Assembly (NCBI RefSeq): GCF_017876795.1 | Contig: NZ_JAGIOR010000001.1 | Location: forward strand, 3,312,501-3,376,500 | Length of the DNA: 64,000 bases | DNA from: Rhizobium leguminosarum | Lineage (GTDB): Bacteria > Pseudomonadota > Alphaproteobacteria > Rhizobiales > Rhizobiaceae | Direction of reading: 5' to 3' | Shown: positions 34,210 to 42,633 of the stretch, piece by piece | Position numbering within the stretch: position 1 is the stretch's first letter | Layout: each line of letters begins with the position of its first letter | Translations under genes and position numbers: made by a program | Notes under the pieces: model-generated | Databases searched by the model: none | What the model was told of the DNA's origin: nothing | Seen by the model: the letters and a program-made list of their open reading frames with translations, nothing else

Positions 34210-34582
34210 TCAGTTAGCATCCTCGGCATATTGGCCGGCGCTCGGCAGCGGATGCAGCCAGGGTTCGCGCCGCTTGATCCAGATTTCATAATTCGGCTCG
34301 AGGTCTGTCGGTGGGCTGTCGAGCGAGCCAAGACGGATTTCCGCCGCCTCCTGCTGAAGACAGAAGAGCCTGCTGCCGCAGGCGGGGCAGAAGCTGCGGC
34401 CGGCGAAAGTAGCAATCTCGCCGCTGTGGGAAAAAGCCCGGCGCGGCCAGACCGCGAAGAAGACGAAGGCGGAGCCGCTCGATTTGCGGCAATCGGCGCA
34501 GTGGCAAAGGCCGACACGAAGCGGCTCACCTTCCACGATAGGCGACCGCCCCGCACAGGCAGCTTCCCGTCCGCATCCGCAT
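34210..34582 (-). pseudogene. GFA-domain protein (glutathione-dependent formaldehyde-activating type), frameshifted
   Basis: Two overlapping frames together make a normal GFA zinc protein. The first frame, from ATG 34582 or 34576, reads RTGSCLCGAVAYR and then stops. The next frame continues VEGEPLRVGLCHCADCRKSSGSAFVFF...GRSFCPACGSRLF...IRLGSLDSP, and ends at 34210. All expected zinc cysteines (CLC, CHCADC, CPAC) are present only when the frames are joined. The junction near 34537-34540 reads TATCGTGGAAGG where a TATCGTGTGGAAGG would restore the frame, i.e. loss of a GT dinucleotide in a GTGT run. Restored length would be 122-124 residues. Real mutation or sequence error cannot be told apart here. 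Confidence 0.8.
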
Positions 34583-34590
34583 GGCGGCCG

Positions 34591-34800
34591 TCAGGCGTCG
34601 AGGCTGGTGGGCAGCCCCGGCGGGCGCCGCTTTGCCGCCATCAACAGATCGAGTTCGGTGGCGGAGGGGCCGAACTTGTCGTAGAGGCGTTTAGCCTCCT
34701 TGTCATCGAGCCGGTATTTCCGGGCAAATTCGCCGATGCTGTAGGGGCGGCCACGCAACACTCTTCGCGCCGGGGTCGCCGCATTCGGTGCGTCGGACAT
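34591..34800 (-). CDS. Small hypothetical protein (DUF3606-like helical domain)
   Basis: 69 residues from ATG 34800, which has AAGGGAG 7 bases upstream. Basic N-terminus, then YSIGEFARKYRLDDKEAKRLYDKFGPSATELDLLMAAKR, which has the layout of a small three-helix DNA-binding-like domain and vaguely resembles DUF3606 proteins. No function can be assigned. Lies immediately upstream of the frameshifted GFA gene on the same strand (8-base gap to its start), so the two may be cotranscribed. Confidence 0.6.
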   Translation of the reverse strand: MSDAPNAATPARRVLRGRPYSIGEFARKYRLDDKEAKRLYDKFGPSATELDLLMAAKRRPPGLPTSLDA

Positions 34801-35101
34801 GGGTTTCTCCCTTCTTTCCATGCCTTTTAAGCTAGAGCGACGAGGTCAATTGGAAAGAGCCGGCGGGCTGCAGCGGGCTTCCGGCATGGATGGATCGGGC
34901 TGATTGCGGAACTTTCCTGCCGCCAGACGCATTGTCGAAGCGAGGTAGCGGGCCGCGCCAAGCGGACTCGGCGGTGCTGGAGAACATCGGGATTTTTCCG
35001 CTTTCTCCCGATGGCCAACGAACGGCAGGCGAGCTCCCTACCCGCCCGGTCCGCTTCCTCATCCCTGTTTTCCAAAATGAAATCACGAAATATTAAAATT
35101 G

Positions 35102-35126
35102 GGAACACATGCGCCGGAGCGAGGTT
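35102..35126 (+). promoter_or_regulatory. Candidate EcfG-type (general stress) promoter
   Basis: GGAAC (35102-35106), 16-base spacer, GGTT (35123-35126), close to the GGAAC-N16/17-CGTT pattern of EcfG promoters in rhizobia, 48 bases before the small stress-like gene. The rest of 34801-35101 shows no gene I can support and only AT-rich sequence near 35080-35100. Confidence 0.4.
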
Positions 35127-35173
35127 CTTCCCTCGAGGTCGACGTGGCCTCGTTCGAACCGAAGGAGAACCGG

Positions 35174-35356
35174 ATGGCAAACCAAGGTGGAACCCACGAA
35201 CAGCACGTCAAAGCTGGGCAGCAGAGTCACAAGAACGACTCCAATGCCCGCAGCTCCTCTTCAGGTGGCAGCGACGCGCAGTCCAGCGGGACCCGCGGCG
35301 GCAGCCATGAACAGCCTGTAAAAGCTGGTCAACAGAGCCACAAGAACAGCCGGTAA
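35174..35356 (+). CDS. Small hydrophilic repeat protein (stress-protein-like)
   Basis: 60 residues with a near-perfect 17-residue direct repeat: GGTHEQHVKAGQQSHKN and GGSHEQPVKAGQQSHKN, joined by a Ser/Gly/Asn linker. No hydrophobic core, so probably intrinsically disordered. It recalls KGG/GsiB-type desiccation and stress proteins in composition, but is not a clear match. Start ATG 35174 has AAGGAG 6 bases upstream. The candidate EcfG promoter and the following terminator make it a stand-alone transcript of the general stress response, by inference. Confidence 0.65.
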   Translation: MANQGGTHEQHVKAGQQSHKNDSNARSSSSGGSDAQSSGTRGGSHEQPVKAGQQSHKNSR

Positions 35357-35380
35357 AGCTGTCTTGATTTGAAAATTCCC

Positions 35381-35408
35381 GGCTCGCGCTTCGGCGCGGG
35401 CCTTTCTC
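35381..35408 (+). terminator. Terminator between convergent genes
   Basis: GGCTCGCGC-TTCG-GCGCGGGCC (35381-35402), 9-bp stem with one wobble and a stable TTCG tetraloop, followed by TTTCTC. Serves the small repeat protein; on the other strand it lies just after the ATPase stop at 35415 and may act bidirectionally. Confidence 0.8.
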
Positions 35409-35414
35409 ATGCGC

Positions 35415-36494
35415 TCAAGACAGACGCCGGCCGTCCTCGCCGAAGAGGTGCAGCACGGCGGGATCGAGATGGAGCGGCAGGCTGTCGCCGGATTTCATCC
35501 GCTGTTGGCCGGCAAAGACGGCGATCAGCTTCTTGCCACCTGCGTCGGCGTGGACGACGGTCTCCGAGCCCAGTTCCTCGACAAGGGTGATCCGGGTGTC
35601 CAGCTTGTGCGCGCCAGTTCCATCGGCAAGGGTGATGTGCTGCGGCCGGATGCCGATGCTGACCCTTTCGCCGGCGGGGTGCATCTCTTTGGCAACCACC
35701 GAGAGCCGATGACCGCCAACGGTTTCGACCTCGGCGAAACCGTTCTCGTGGCCGATGATCGCGCCTTCCAGGAAATTCATATGCGGCGCGCCGATGAAGC
35801 CGGCGACGAAGCGGTTGGCCGGGGTGTTGTACAGTTCAAGCGGTGTTCCCACCTGCTCGATCCTGCCGCCTCGAAGCACGACGATGCGGTCGGCAAGCGT
35901 CATCGCCTCGACCTGATCGTGGGTGACATATATCATCGTCGCCTTCAGGCGGGCGTGGAGGGCGGCGAGTTCGGCGCGCATGCTGACTCTCAACTCGGCG
36001 TCGAGATTGGACAGCGGCTCGTCGAGCAGAAAGGCATCCGGCCGGCGGACGATGGCGCGGCCGATCGCGACGCGCTGACGCTGGCCGCCGGAAAGCTGGC
36101 CCGGACGGCGTTGCAGGAAGGGCTCGATCTCCAGCATGCGGGCGGCGTCAGTGATGCGCGCTTCGATCTCTGCCTTCGCCACCTTGGTATTTTCCAGACC
36201 GAAGGCCAGGTTTTCCCGCACGCTCATATGCGGATAGAGCGCATAGGACTGGAAGACCATGGCAAGGCCGCGGTCGGCGGCGCCGATCTCGGTGACATCC
36301 TTGCCGTCGTTGGCGATGCTGCCGGCAGTCGGCTTGTCGAGGCCGGCGATCAGGCGCAGCAGCGTCGACTTCCCGCAACCGGAAGGGCCGACGAAAGCGA
36401 CGAACTCGCCATCGTTGACGGCAAGCGAGACATCGCGGATGACCTCGACGGCGCCGAAATTCTTGACGATGTTCCTGAGCTCGAGCCCGCTCAT
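35415..36494 (-). CDS. CUT1 sugar ABC importer ATPase (UgpC/MsmK-like)
   Basis: 359 residues. Walker [21 protein letters not shown]-loop [20 protein letters not shown], signature [18 protein letters not shown], Walker [22 protein letters not shown]-loop [14 protein letters not shown], and a C-terminal TOBE/MalK regulatory region (VSIGIRPQHITLADG, LVEELGSETVVHAD). Start ATG 36494 has AGGAGAG 4 bases upstream; longer frame not supported. Last gene of the operon enzyme - binding protein - permeases - ATPase, 16 bases after the permease gene. Energises import of an oligosaccharide or sugar derivative. Confidence 0.93.
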   Translation of the reverse strand: MSGLELRNIVKNFGAVEVIRDVSLAVNDGEFVAFVGPSGCGKSTLLRLIAGLDKPTAGSIANDGKDVTEIGAADRGLAMVFQSYALYPHMSVRENLAFGLENTKVAKAEIEARITDAARMLEIEPFLQRRPGQLSGGQRQRVAIGRAIVRRPDAFLLDEPLSNLDAELRVSMRAELAALHARLKATMIYVTHDQVEAMTLADRIVVLRGGRIEQVGTPLELYNTPANRFVAGFIGAPHMNFLEGAIIGHENGFAEVETVGGHRLSVVAKEMHPAGERVSIGIRPQHITLADGTGAHKLDTRITLVEELGSETVVHADAGGKKLIAVFAGQQRMKSGDSLPLHLDPAVLHLFGEDGRRLS

Positions 36495-36510
36495 GCACTC
36501 TCCTGTTTGA

Positions 36511-38592
36511 CTATTTGAGTCCCGAGCCGGCAATGCCCGTGGTGATGAAGCGCTGCAGGAAGACGAAGATCAGCACGACCGGGATCATCGAGACGACGGT
36601 CATGGCGAGGATGTAGTGCCATTGCACGTTGAGCTCGCCGGCATAGACGTTGAGGCCGACCTGCAGCGTATAGAGTTCCTTGCGCGACAGCACGATAAGC
36701 GGCCAGAGGAAGTCGTTCCAGCGCCAGACGACCGAGAAGATCGCCAGCACCGCAAGCGCCGGCGCCGACAGCGGCAGGATGATGCGCCAGTAGATCTGCC
36801 ATTCGCTGGCCTTGTCCATGCGCGCCGCATCGATCAGCTCGTCGGGGATGGTTAGCATATATTGCCGGAGCAGGAAGACGCCCGTCGGGGTGGCGACCGT
36901 CGGCAGGATGACGCCCCAGAGGCTATCGAAGAGGTTCAAGGTGCCGATGACCGAATAGAGCGGCACGACGATGACCGAGAGCGGGACCATCAGCGTCGCC
37001 AGGATCATCAGCATGACCGCCGTGCGGCCGGGGAACTGGTATTTCGACAGCGCGAAGGCAGCCATGGAATTGACCAGCAGCGTGATTGCCGTCGCGATGA
37101 CCGTCACGAAGACGGAGTTGCGCAGGAACAGGAAGAAATCGAAGCGCTGGAACGGCTCGGTGTAGTTGCCGGCAGCGAATTCGACCTTGCGCACCGGTAT
37201 GCGGTCCTTGATGTTTGCCTTGACGATTTCGCCTGGCTGTTTCGGATCGACCATCTGACCGATGATGCCGATGCGGCGGACTTCGGCGAGCACACGGCTG
37301 CTGCCATCGGGTATCGTCACGGTATAGAGCGGCAACGGCTTGTCGTAGCCCGGCACCACGGCCTGTTCGGTAACATAGGGCAGGAAGGATGGCGGGAACT
37401 CGGCAAGGGCGGCCGGCGTCTTGAAGGAGGAGAAGACCAGCCAGACGGCCGGGCCGAACATCAGGAAGACGCCCGAGATCAGCCAGATCCAGGTGACGAT
37501 ATCCGTCCAGTGCCAGCCGCGGCCGCGGCGGCGCAGCAGGAACGAGCCGACAGCGCTCATTGGCGTGTTCCCCTCTTCTCGTTGCGGCTGCTGGCCGAGT
37601 TGGACCAGCGTCAGGATGACGAGCACGATGCCCATCAGGATCGAGGCGGCCGACGCAAGGCCCGGATTGCGCAGCGAACTCGCAAAGCCGGTCTCGTAGA
37701 TATATTGGGTGATGTACATGGTGCTGGTGCCCGGGCCGCCGCCTGTGAGAACGAAGACCTCGTCGAAAATCTGCACGGCGCGGATCAGCGCCAGGACCAG
37801 GACGACGATGAGGTTCGGCATCAGCAGCGGCAAAGTGATGCGCCGGAAGATGCGGGTGGGGCTCGCCTTGTCCATCGCCGCCGCCTCGTAGAGATCCCGC
37901 GGGATCGCCTGCAGGCCGGCGAGCAGGATCAGCGCGTAAAAGCCCATATGCGCCCAGACCGAGACGAAGACGGCGAAGAAGAAGGCCCAGAAACGATCGC
38001 TGAGCCAGGAGAAGGGTTCGAAGCCGAAGGGGCTCAACGCATAGTTCAGCAGGCCCTGACGCTGCAGGATCCATTTCCAGATCAGGCCGACGACGACGGG
38101 CGACAGCAGCACCGGAAAGAAGAACACGGCCCGCCAGAAGCCGCGATTGGAAAGCTCGCGGTTGAGGATCAAAGCCGTTGCCAGTGCCGCGATCAGCATC
38201 GCCGTCACCTGAAAGACGACGAAGACGGCGGTGTTGCGCACGGCCGCCCAGAAGGTGTCGGCGGCGCAGGTCGAAGGGTCGAGATAAGAGCCGCAATCGA
38301 ACAGGATGTGATACTGGTCGGCGCCGACATAGGTCCTGTTCTGCAGGAAAATGCCGCTGCCGCTCGTCGTCGAATAGAGGAAATTGATAACCAGCGGCAG
38401 GAGCACGAAGACGGTGAAGATCAGCATGTTGGGCGCCAGGAAGACGCCCGCCATGCCATTCAGCCCCGTCAGCTTCTGCCAGGCGCGCATGGGAACGTCG
38501 ACCAGCCCCATGGCAAGCCGGACAGGCGCCGAGAGCGCCTGCCGCAGACCGGCTTTCACCGGTGGTTCAGAAGAAACCGTCTTTCCCGCCAT
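36511..38592 (-). CDS. Fused double permease of CUT1 sugar importer (MalF-type + MalG-type)
   Basis: One uninterrupted frame of 693 residues encodes both permeases. The first half has NMLIFTVFVLLPLVINFLY, a periplasmic insert, and EAA loop EAAAMDKASPTRIFRRITLPLL. It runs on through LTLVQLGQQPQREEGNTP directly into MSAVGSFLLRRRGRGWHW, the start of the second permease with its own EAA loop DAARMDKASEWQIYWRIILPL. The second ATG at 37560 still has its own AGGGGAA ribosome site, so a separate 349-residue product can also be made. In the +1 frame the first permease would end in a TGA overlapping that ATG (ATGA), giving 344 residues, so a single-base insertion near 37590 is the likely origin. Importers of this class normally have two separate permease genes. 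Confidence 0.85.
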   Translation of the reverse strand: MAGKTVSSEPPVKAGLRQALSAPVRLAMGLVDVPMRAWQKLTGLNGMAGVFLAPNMLIFTVFVLLPLVINFLYSTTSGSGIFLQNRTYVGADQYHILFDCGSYLDPSTCAADTFWAAVRNTAVFVVFQVTAMLIAALATALILNRELSNRGFWRAVFFFPVLLSPVVVGLIWKWILQRQGLLNYALSPFGFEPFSWLSDRFWAFFFAVFVSVWAHMGFYALILLAGLQAIPRDLYEAAAMDKASPTRIFRRITLPLLMPNLIVVLVLALIRAVQIFDEVFVLTGGGPGTSTMYITQYIYETGFASSLRNPGLASAASILMGIVLVILTLVQLGQQPQREEGNTPMSAVGSFLLRRRGRGWHWTDIVTWIWLISGVFLMFGPAVWLVFSSFKTPAALAEFPPSFLPYVTEQAVVPGYDKPLPLYTVTIPDGSSRVLAEVRRIGIIGQMVDPKQPGEIVKANIKDRIPVRKVEFAAGNYTEPFQRFDFFLFLRNSVFVTVIATAITLLVNSMAAFALSKYQFPGRTAVMLMILATLMVPLSVIVVPLYSVIGTLNLFDSLWGVILPTVATPTGVFLLRQYMLTIPDELIDAARMDKASEWQIYWRIILPLSAPALAVLAIFSVVWRWNDFLWPLIVLSRKELYTLQVGLNVYAGELNVQWHYILAMTVVSMIPVVLIFVFLQRFITTGIAGSGLK

Positions 38593-38603
38593 CTGTCCGT
38601 CCG

Positions 38604-39863
38604 TCAGTTGCCGGCAACCTTGGCCTTGATGTCCTCGTCGATGCGGGCATAGGCGTCGTCGAGCTTCATTTCGCCGGCGATCACCTGGCTGATGCGGGCG
38701 ACGATGGCGCTGTAATAGGCGTCCGACCACTTCCAGCCCGGCAGCTTCATCGCGGGCGCGGCCGTCTGACCGGCCGATTCGACGAAGGCCTTCAGCGCCG
38801 CCTGCACATGCGGATTGTCGGTCTTGAAGTCCATCTGGCCGGCTGCCACAGCCTTATGCGCCGGAACGAACAGGCTGCGCTCGGCGAATTCCTTCTGCAC
38901 GTCGGCGCCTGCCAGGTAATCCATCACCTTGGCAACGTCCTTCGGGTTCTTGGTGTATTTGACGGCGACCAGACCGGCGCCGCCCTGCATGCCGGTGCAG
39001 GCGGCCGTGCCGCACGGGCTTCCCGCCATCACCCAGTCGAAACTGTCGCCGATTTTCTGGGCGAAGCCTGATATCTGCCAGCTGCCGGAGTAATAATAGG
39101 CAAGGCCGCCATTGATGAAGTCTTCGGCCGCGGCGCGATAGGTGGTGCCGGCAGCACTGACCCAGACATCCTTGTTGACGATGCCCTCCTCGTTCCACTT
39201 GACGAAGCGGCTGAGGAATTCCTTGGCGCCCTGATCGATCGGCGCCGGTTTGCCGTCGGCGGCGATATAGTTGGCGCCGTAGGAAATGTTCGGGCCGGAG
39301 ACGCGGTGGCCGGAGCGGTCGATCGCCATGGCGAAGACCTTCTGGCTGTCGGCGACCTTCTTGGCGGCGGCGGCCCAATCATCCCAGGTGGCCTTCGGGC
39401 CAGGAATTTCGACGCCGGCCTGTTCGAACAGCGTCTTGTTGACGAAACCGCCGGTCAGCGTGAGCTGCGTCATGAAGCCGGTGATGGCGTTCGAGCCGTC
39501 GGGCCGCATCCAGTCGGCCTGGGCGCCAAAATTATCATCCCAATATTTCGCGTCGGCCAGGAGCGGGCGAAGATCGAGCCAGTGCTGCGCCTGCGCCTTC
39601 AGATTGGTGACGCGGGCGATGTCAGGGCCCTTGCCGGCTTCGAGCTGCACCGGCAGCTGCTCCTTGACGACATCGTAGGAGACCTCGTCGAGGATGACGT
39701 TGATGTCGGGATTGGCCTTGGAGAAGCGCGCCAGCAGGTCCTTGACGACAGCGCCTTCGCCGCCGTCGGAATACCACATGATGCGCACGTCGCCGGCATG
39801 GACGGCAACGGAACTCATGAGAACAGCAGCCAAAGCCGCGCCGATCGATTTCATTCTGGTCAT
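38604..39863 (-). CDS. CUT1 extracellular sugar-binding protein
   Basis: 419 residues of SBP family 1. Signal peptide MTRMKSIGAALAAVLMSSVAVHAG. Mature part: VRIMWYSDGGEGAVVKDLLARFSKANPDINVILDEVSYD, PDIARVTNLKAQAQHWLDL, then FINGGLAYYYSGSWQISGF and GGAGLVAVKYTKNPKDVAKVMDYLAG. Start ATG 39863 has AGGAGGAG 4 bases upstream. Lies between the unrecognised enzyme gene (65-base gap) and the permeases (11-base gap). Substrate unknown; the adjacent enzyme and LacI regulator suggest a plant-derived oligosaccharide. Confidence 0.92.
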   Translation of the reverse strand: MTRMKSIGAALAAVLMSSVAVHAGDVRIMWYSDGGEGAVVKDLLARFSKANPDINVILDEVSYDVVKEQLPVQLEAGKGPDIARVTNLKAQAQHWLDLRPLLADAKYWDDNFGAQADWMRPDGSNAITGFMTQLTLTGGFVNKTLFEQAGVEIPGPKATWDDWAAAAKKVADSQKVFAMAIDRSGHRVSGPNISYGANYIAADGKPAPIDQGAKEFLSRFVKWNEEGIVNKDVWVSAAGTTYRAAAEDFINGGLAYYYSGSWQISGFAQKIGDSFDWVMAGSPCGTAACTGMQGGAGLVAVKYTKNPKDVAKVMDYLAGADVQKEFAERSLFVPAHKAVAAGQMDFKTDNPHVQAALKAFVESAGQTAAPAMKLPGWKWSDAYYSAIVARISQVIAGEMKLDDAYARIDEDIKAKVAGN

Positions 39864-39928
39864 TTTCTCCTCCTCTTGACCGATGAATTCCCCTGCCCGG
39901 CCGGTCCTCCGCCTTCCGGGCATGTCGT

Positions 39929-42447
39929 CTACGAGGCCGCGCGTCGAAGCTGCCTGCCGAGTATCGTGAGATGTACCGCGTCTCCCCGCACCGACCAGTC
40001 CGAAGGACGAAGAATCCGGCCTTCGGCGCGCACGGTGCCGTCCTCCTCGAAGACGACCTGACCATAATCCGGATCGACAAGGATCAAAGCGCCCTCGTCA
40101 TCGCGGCGGGCCGAAAGCGTGGCGAAACGCGCCTGCATGCCAGGAAGGTCGCCCTCGCGGCCGACATCGGAGAGGCGGACGATCCAGCGGCCGTTGCGGC
40201 CGGCGAGACGCAGCTCGACATCCGTCGTCGGGCCTTGTTTCACCGGCTCCAGCGTTTCGTTGCCGATTAGTATCGCAAGCCCATCGCCGGAGCGGGCGAG
40301 CGCCAGGTTGCCGTCAACCACCGTGTCGTCGAAGGCTTCGAGCGGGAACCAGGCATGGGTGAAATCCGGCTGACCCTCGTGAATGGCAAAATCGAGGATC
40401 GCCAGATCGCGATATTGGTGCACACGCGGCAACGTCCCGCAGCCGCCCCAGAAGCTCGGCCGGCCGTAACCGAACTGGATGGTTTCGCCGGGATGATTGA
40501 TCCAGATCTGCGCTTCCGGCCGGTCGCCGAGGCGCAGATGCAGCACCGTCTCCTGATAACCCCAGGCGCCGGGGCGATAATGGGCGATGGTGCCAAGCGC
40601 GGTGTCACGCGTCTTGTAGTGATAGAGCGCGGCGAAACGGTTCTCGCCTTGGGAAAAGGTCCATTCCTGGGCGTCGTCCGACTGGTGCGCGGCGATTTCG
40701 GCAAGTGCTTCTGGAAAACGCAGGCCGTGATCGCGGATGCAAACGGCAAGCTGCGGCAAAGCGTGGACGCGCCGGCCGTACCAGCCGCGGCCCCAGAGCA
40801 GCCGGGCGATGGCCGACAGTTCGACCGAGCGGCCGGGCGCAGCGTATGTTCATAGGAGCGGCCCTGGCTGCCGGTCAGCATGCCGTGATGGGCCGAGCGG
40901 GCGACGATCTCCATCAGGCGGACGATGCTGGCATTCGCCCGGGCGCGGATCGTCTCATCCGGCGCGCAGGCGGCAAGCGCCGTCAGGCCCTTGAGATCGA
41001 TCGGGAAATAGGGAACGGAATTCCACTCGGCCATTTCCCAGCGCTCGAAATGGTCGAGCCAGGCGCGGACGCGCTCTTCGCCGACCTTCATCTGCTCGGC
41101 GCCGGTGCGGCCGGAACGGATGAAGACGGCATCAGGGAAAAGCTGGCCGCCGAGATAGGACGCGGTATGGAAGAGCAGCGCGTGGTTTTCCGAAAAATAC
41201 CACTGAACGTCGTTGCCCGGCTCGTCCATCCAATAGCGGTAATCGAGGACCGCTTGCTCGATCCTGTCACGCACACCTTGCGACAGCAGATCGCCCCAGC
41301 GGGTATAGGCAAACAGCAGCGGCACCAGCACGAAGTCGGCGCAGTCGTGACAATCCTCGATGACCGGCAGCATGGCCGAAATCATCGCCTCGGTTTCCTC
41401 GCCGCCCTGCCCCAGGGCCAGGCGCGCGAACGCGCAGACCGTGTCCGGCTCGGAATGGGCGGCGACTTCTTCAAGCGCCTCGGCGACGCGGTCCTTGAGC
41501 GCGGCGGGCGCTTGCCCTTGGCGTTGAGGATGACAGATCTCGACGCCGAGGGTGCGGCCTAGGGAAAGTTCACCTGTCTTGAAGGTGATACGGAAATGGC
41601 GGAAATCGGCGGGCATATCAGCCGAGGTGCCAAGTGCCAGTTTGGTAGAGCCTTCTTCGAGCGCGAAGTCATAGTCGAAGCGCTCGCTCGACATGAAGTC
41701 GCCTTCGATCTCGACATGGCAGCTCAGCGCCACCGGTAGTGGCACAGGGAAAAGGATCGTCACGTCCTCACCGAGATAGGCGGTGCGGTCGAAGCGCATG
41801 CCTTCGAGGATCGCCTCCAGGCCGTCCGCAGCATCAGCGGCGATCGGAACAGGAACAGCGGTTTCGACCTCAGGCCCGTGGACATAATCCAGCTGGAAAT
41901 AGAAGCGGGCGTCGCGCTCGGCGAGATCGTCGAAATAGATGCGGATCTCGTTGAGGCCCGCCGTCAGTTCGACCTCGAAAAGCTGTTGAGCTTCCAGGTT
42001 GCGTTCGTAGGGCGCCATGAAGCCCTGCTCGCGGCCATTGACGAAGAGAATGGCACCGCCGCAGGTCGGTAGACGAAGCCTGGCAGGTCCGGCCGAGCGA
42101 GCATCGAGGAAGGTGCGCGCCCAGCAGCCGATGCGGGTCGGGCGAAACCAGAAGCCGGAGAGATCGACACGCGGCGAGGCAAAGGGAAGCCACCAGCGGA
42201 CGGGTTCGAATTCGGTGGTCGGTTGCGGTCTTTGGCCGGAGAAGGATTTTTTGAATTCGGTGCGGCAGGGATATTCGTGCGGGATGAAGTTCTTCGTCTT
42301 GGTGACGAAGAAAAACGGATCCATCCTGCCTTCCATCGGCCGGTCGGCGACGTCGTAGCGCTCCTGCGAGAGGTGGCCGAGCTGCCAGTAGACGATCGGG
42401 CTCTGCTTGCCGGTGGCGCGGCGAAGATGGGATTTCTCAGCGGTCAT
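39929..42447 (-). pseudogene. Large enzyme-like protein of unknown function, 1-base frameshift
   Basis: Two frames join into 839 residues: from 42447 to about 40835 (ending SQGRSYEHTLRP) and from there to 39929 (GRSVELSAIARLLWGRGWYG...RQLRRAAS). At 40831-40840 the plus strand reads GGCCGGGCGC; one extra C (GGCCCGGGCGC) restores one open frame exactly divisible by three. No signal peptide. The N-terminal half looks like a beta-sandwich (RLPTCGGAILFVNGREQGFMAPYERN, a carbohydrate-binding-like module). The middle has helical repeats with YRYWMDEPGNDVQWYFSENHALLFHTASYLGGQLFP, reminiscent of alpha/alpha-toroid polysaccharide-active enzymes. I do not recognise the family. Start of the importer operon and divergent from lacI-type gene, so it probably acts on the imported sugar in the cytoplasm. 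Confidence 0.75.
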
Positions 42448-42581
42448 GCTTCAGCTCACTCGAGCCGTGAGACGTCGGAAACGCCGACGCATGGACTGGC
42501 GGTCAAGCCGCATCTTCAAAGCCTCCCTGCTCTGCCGCTTGCCGCGGACTCCTCTTAAGCAATTGTGCATAGGCATTCCGT

Positions 42582-42589
42582 TTGCGCAA
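42582..42589. promoter_or_regulatory. Candidate LacI-family operator
   Basis: TTGCGCAA, a perfect palindrome with a central CG as in many LacI-family operators, 44 bases before the lacI-type start and in the 186-bp divergent gap. A second partly symmetric site GCAATTGTGC lies at 42559-42568. Short, so only suggestive. Confidence 0.3.
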
Positions 42590-42633
42590 TCTGAAAGATT
42601 TTTGCATAAAGGAGTGGGAGCGAGGAGAACGAC

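Noticed and set aside
34827..35180. Minus-strand open frame of 117 codons between the small hypothetical and the repeat protein
   Set aside because: Arg/Pro-rich, no ribosome site, covers the likely promoter of the repeat protein; not supported as a gene.
36862..38652. A 596-codon plus-strand frame opposite the fused permease
   Set aside because: Highly charged sequence complementary to membrane-protein codons; typical antisense artefact.
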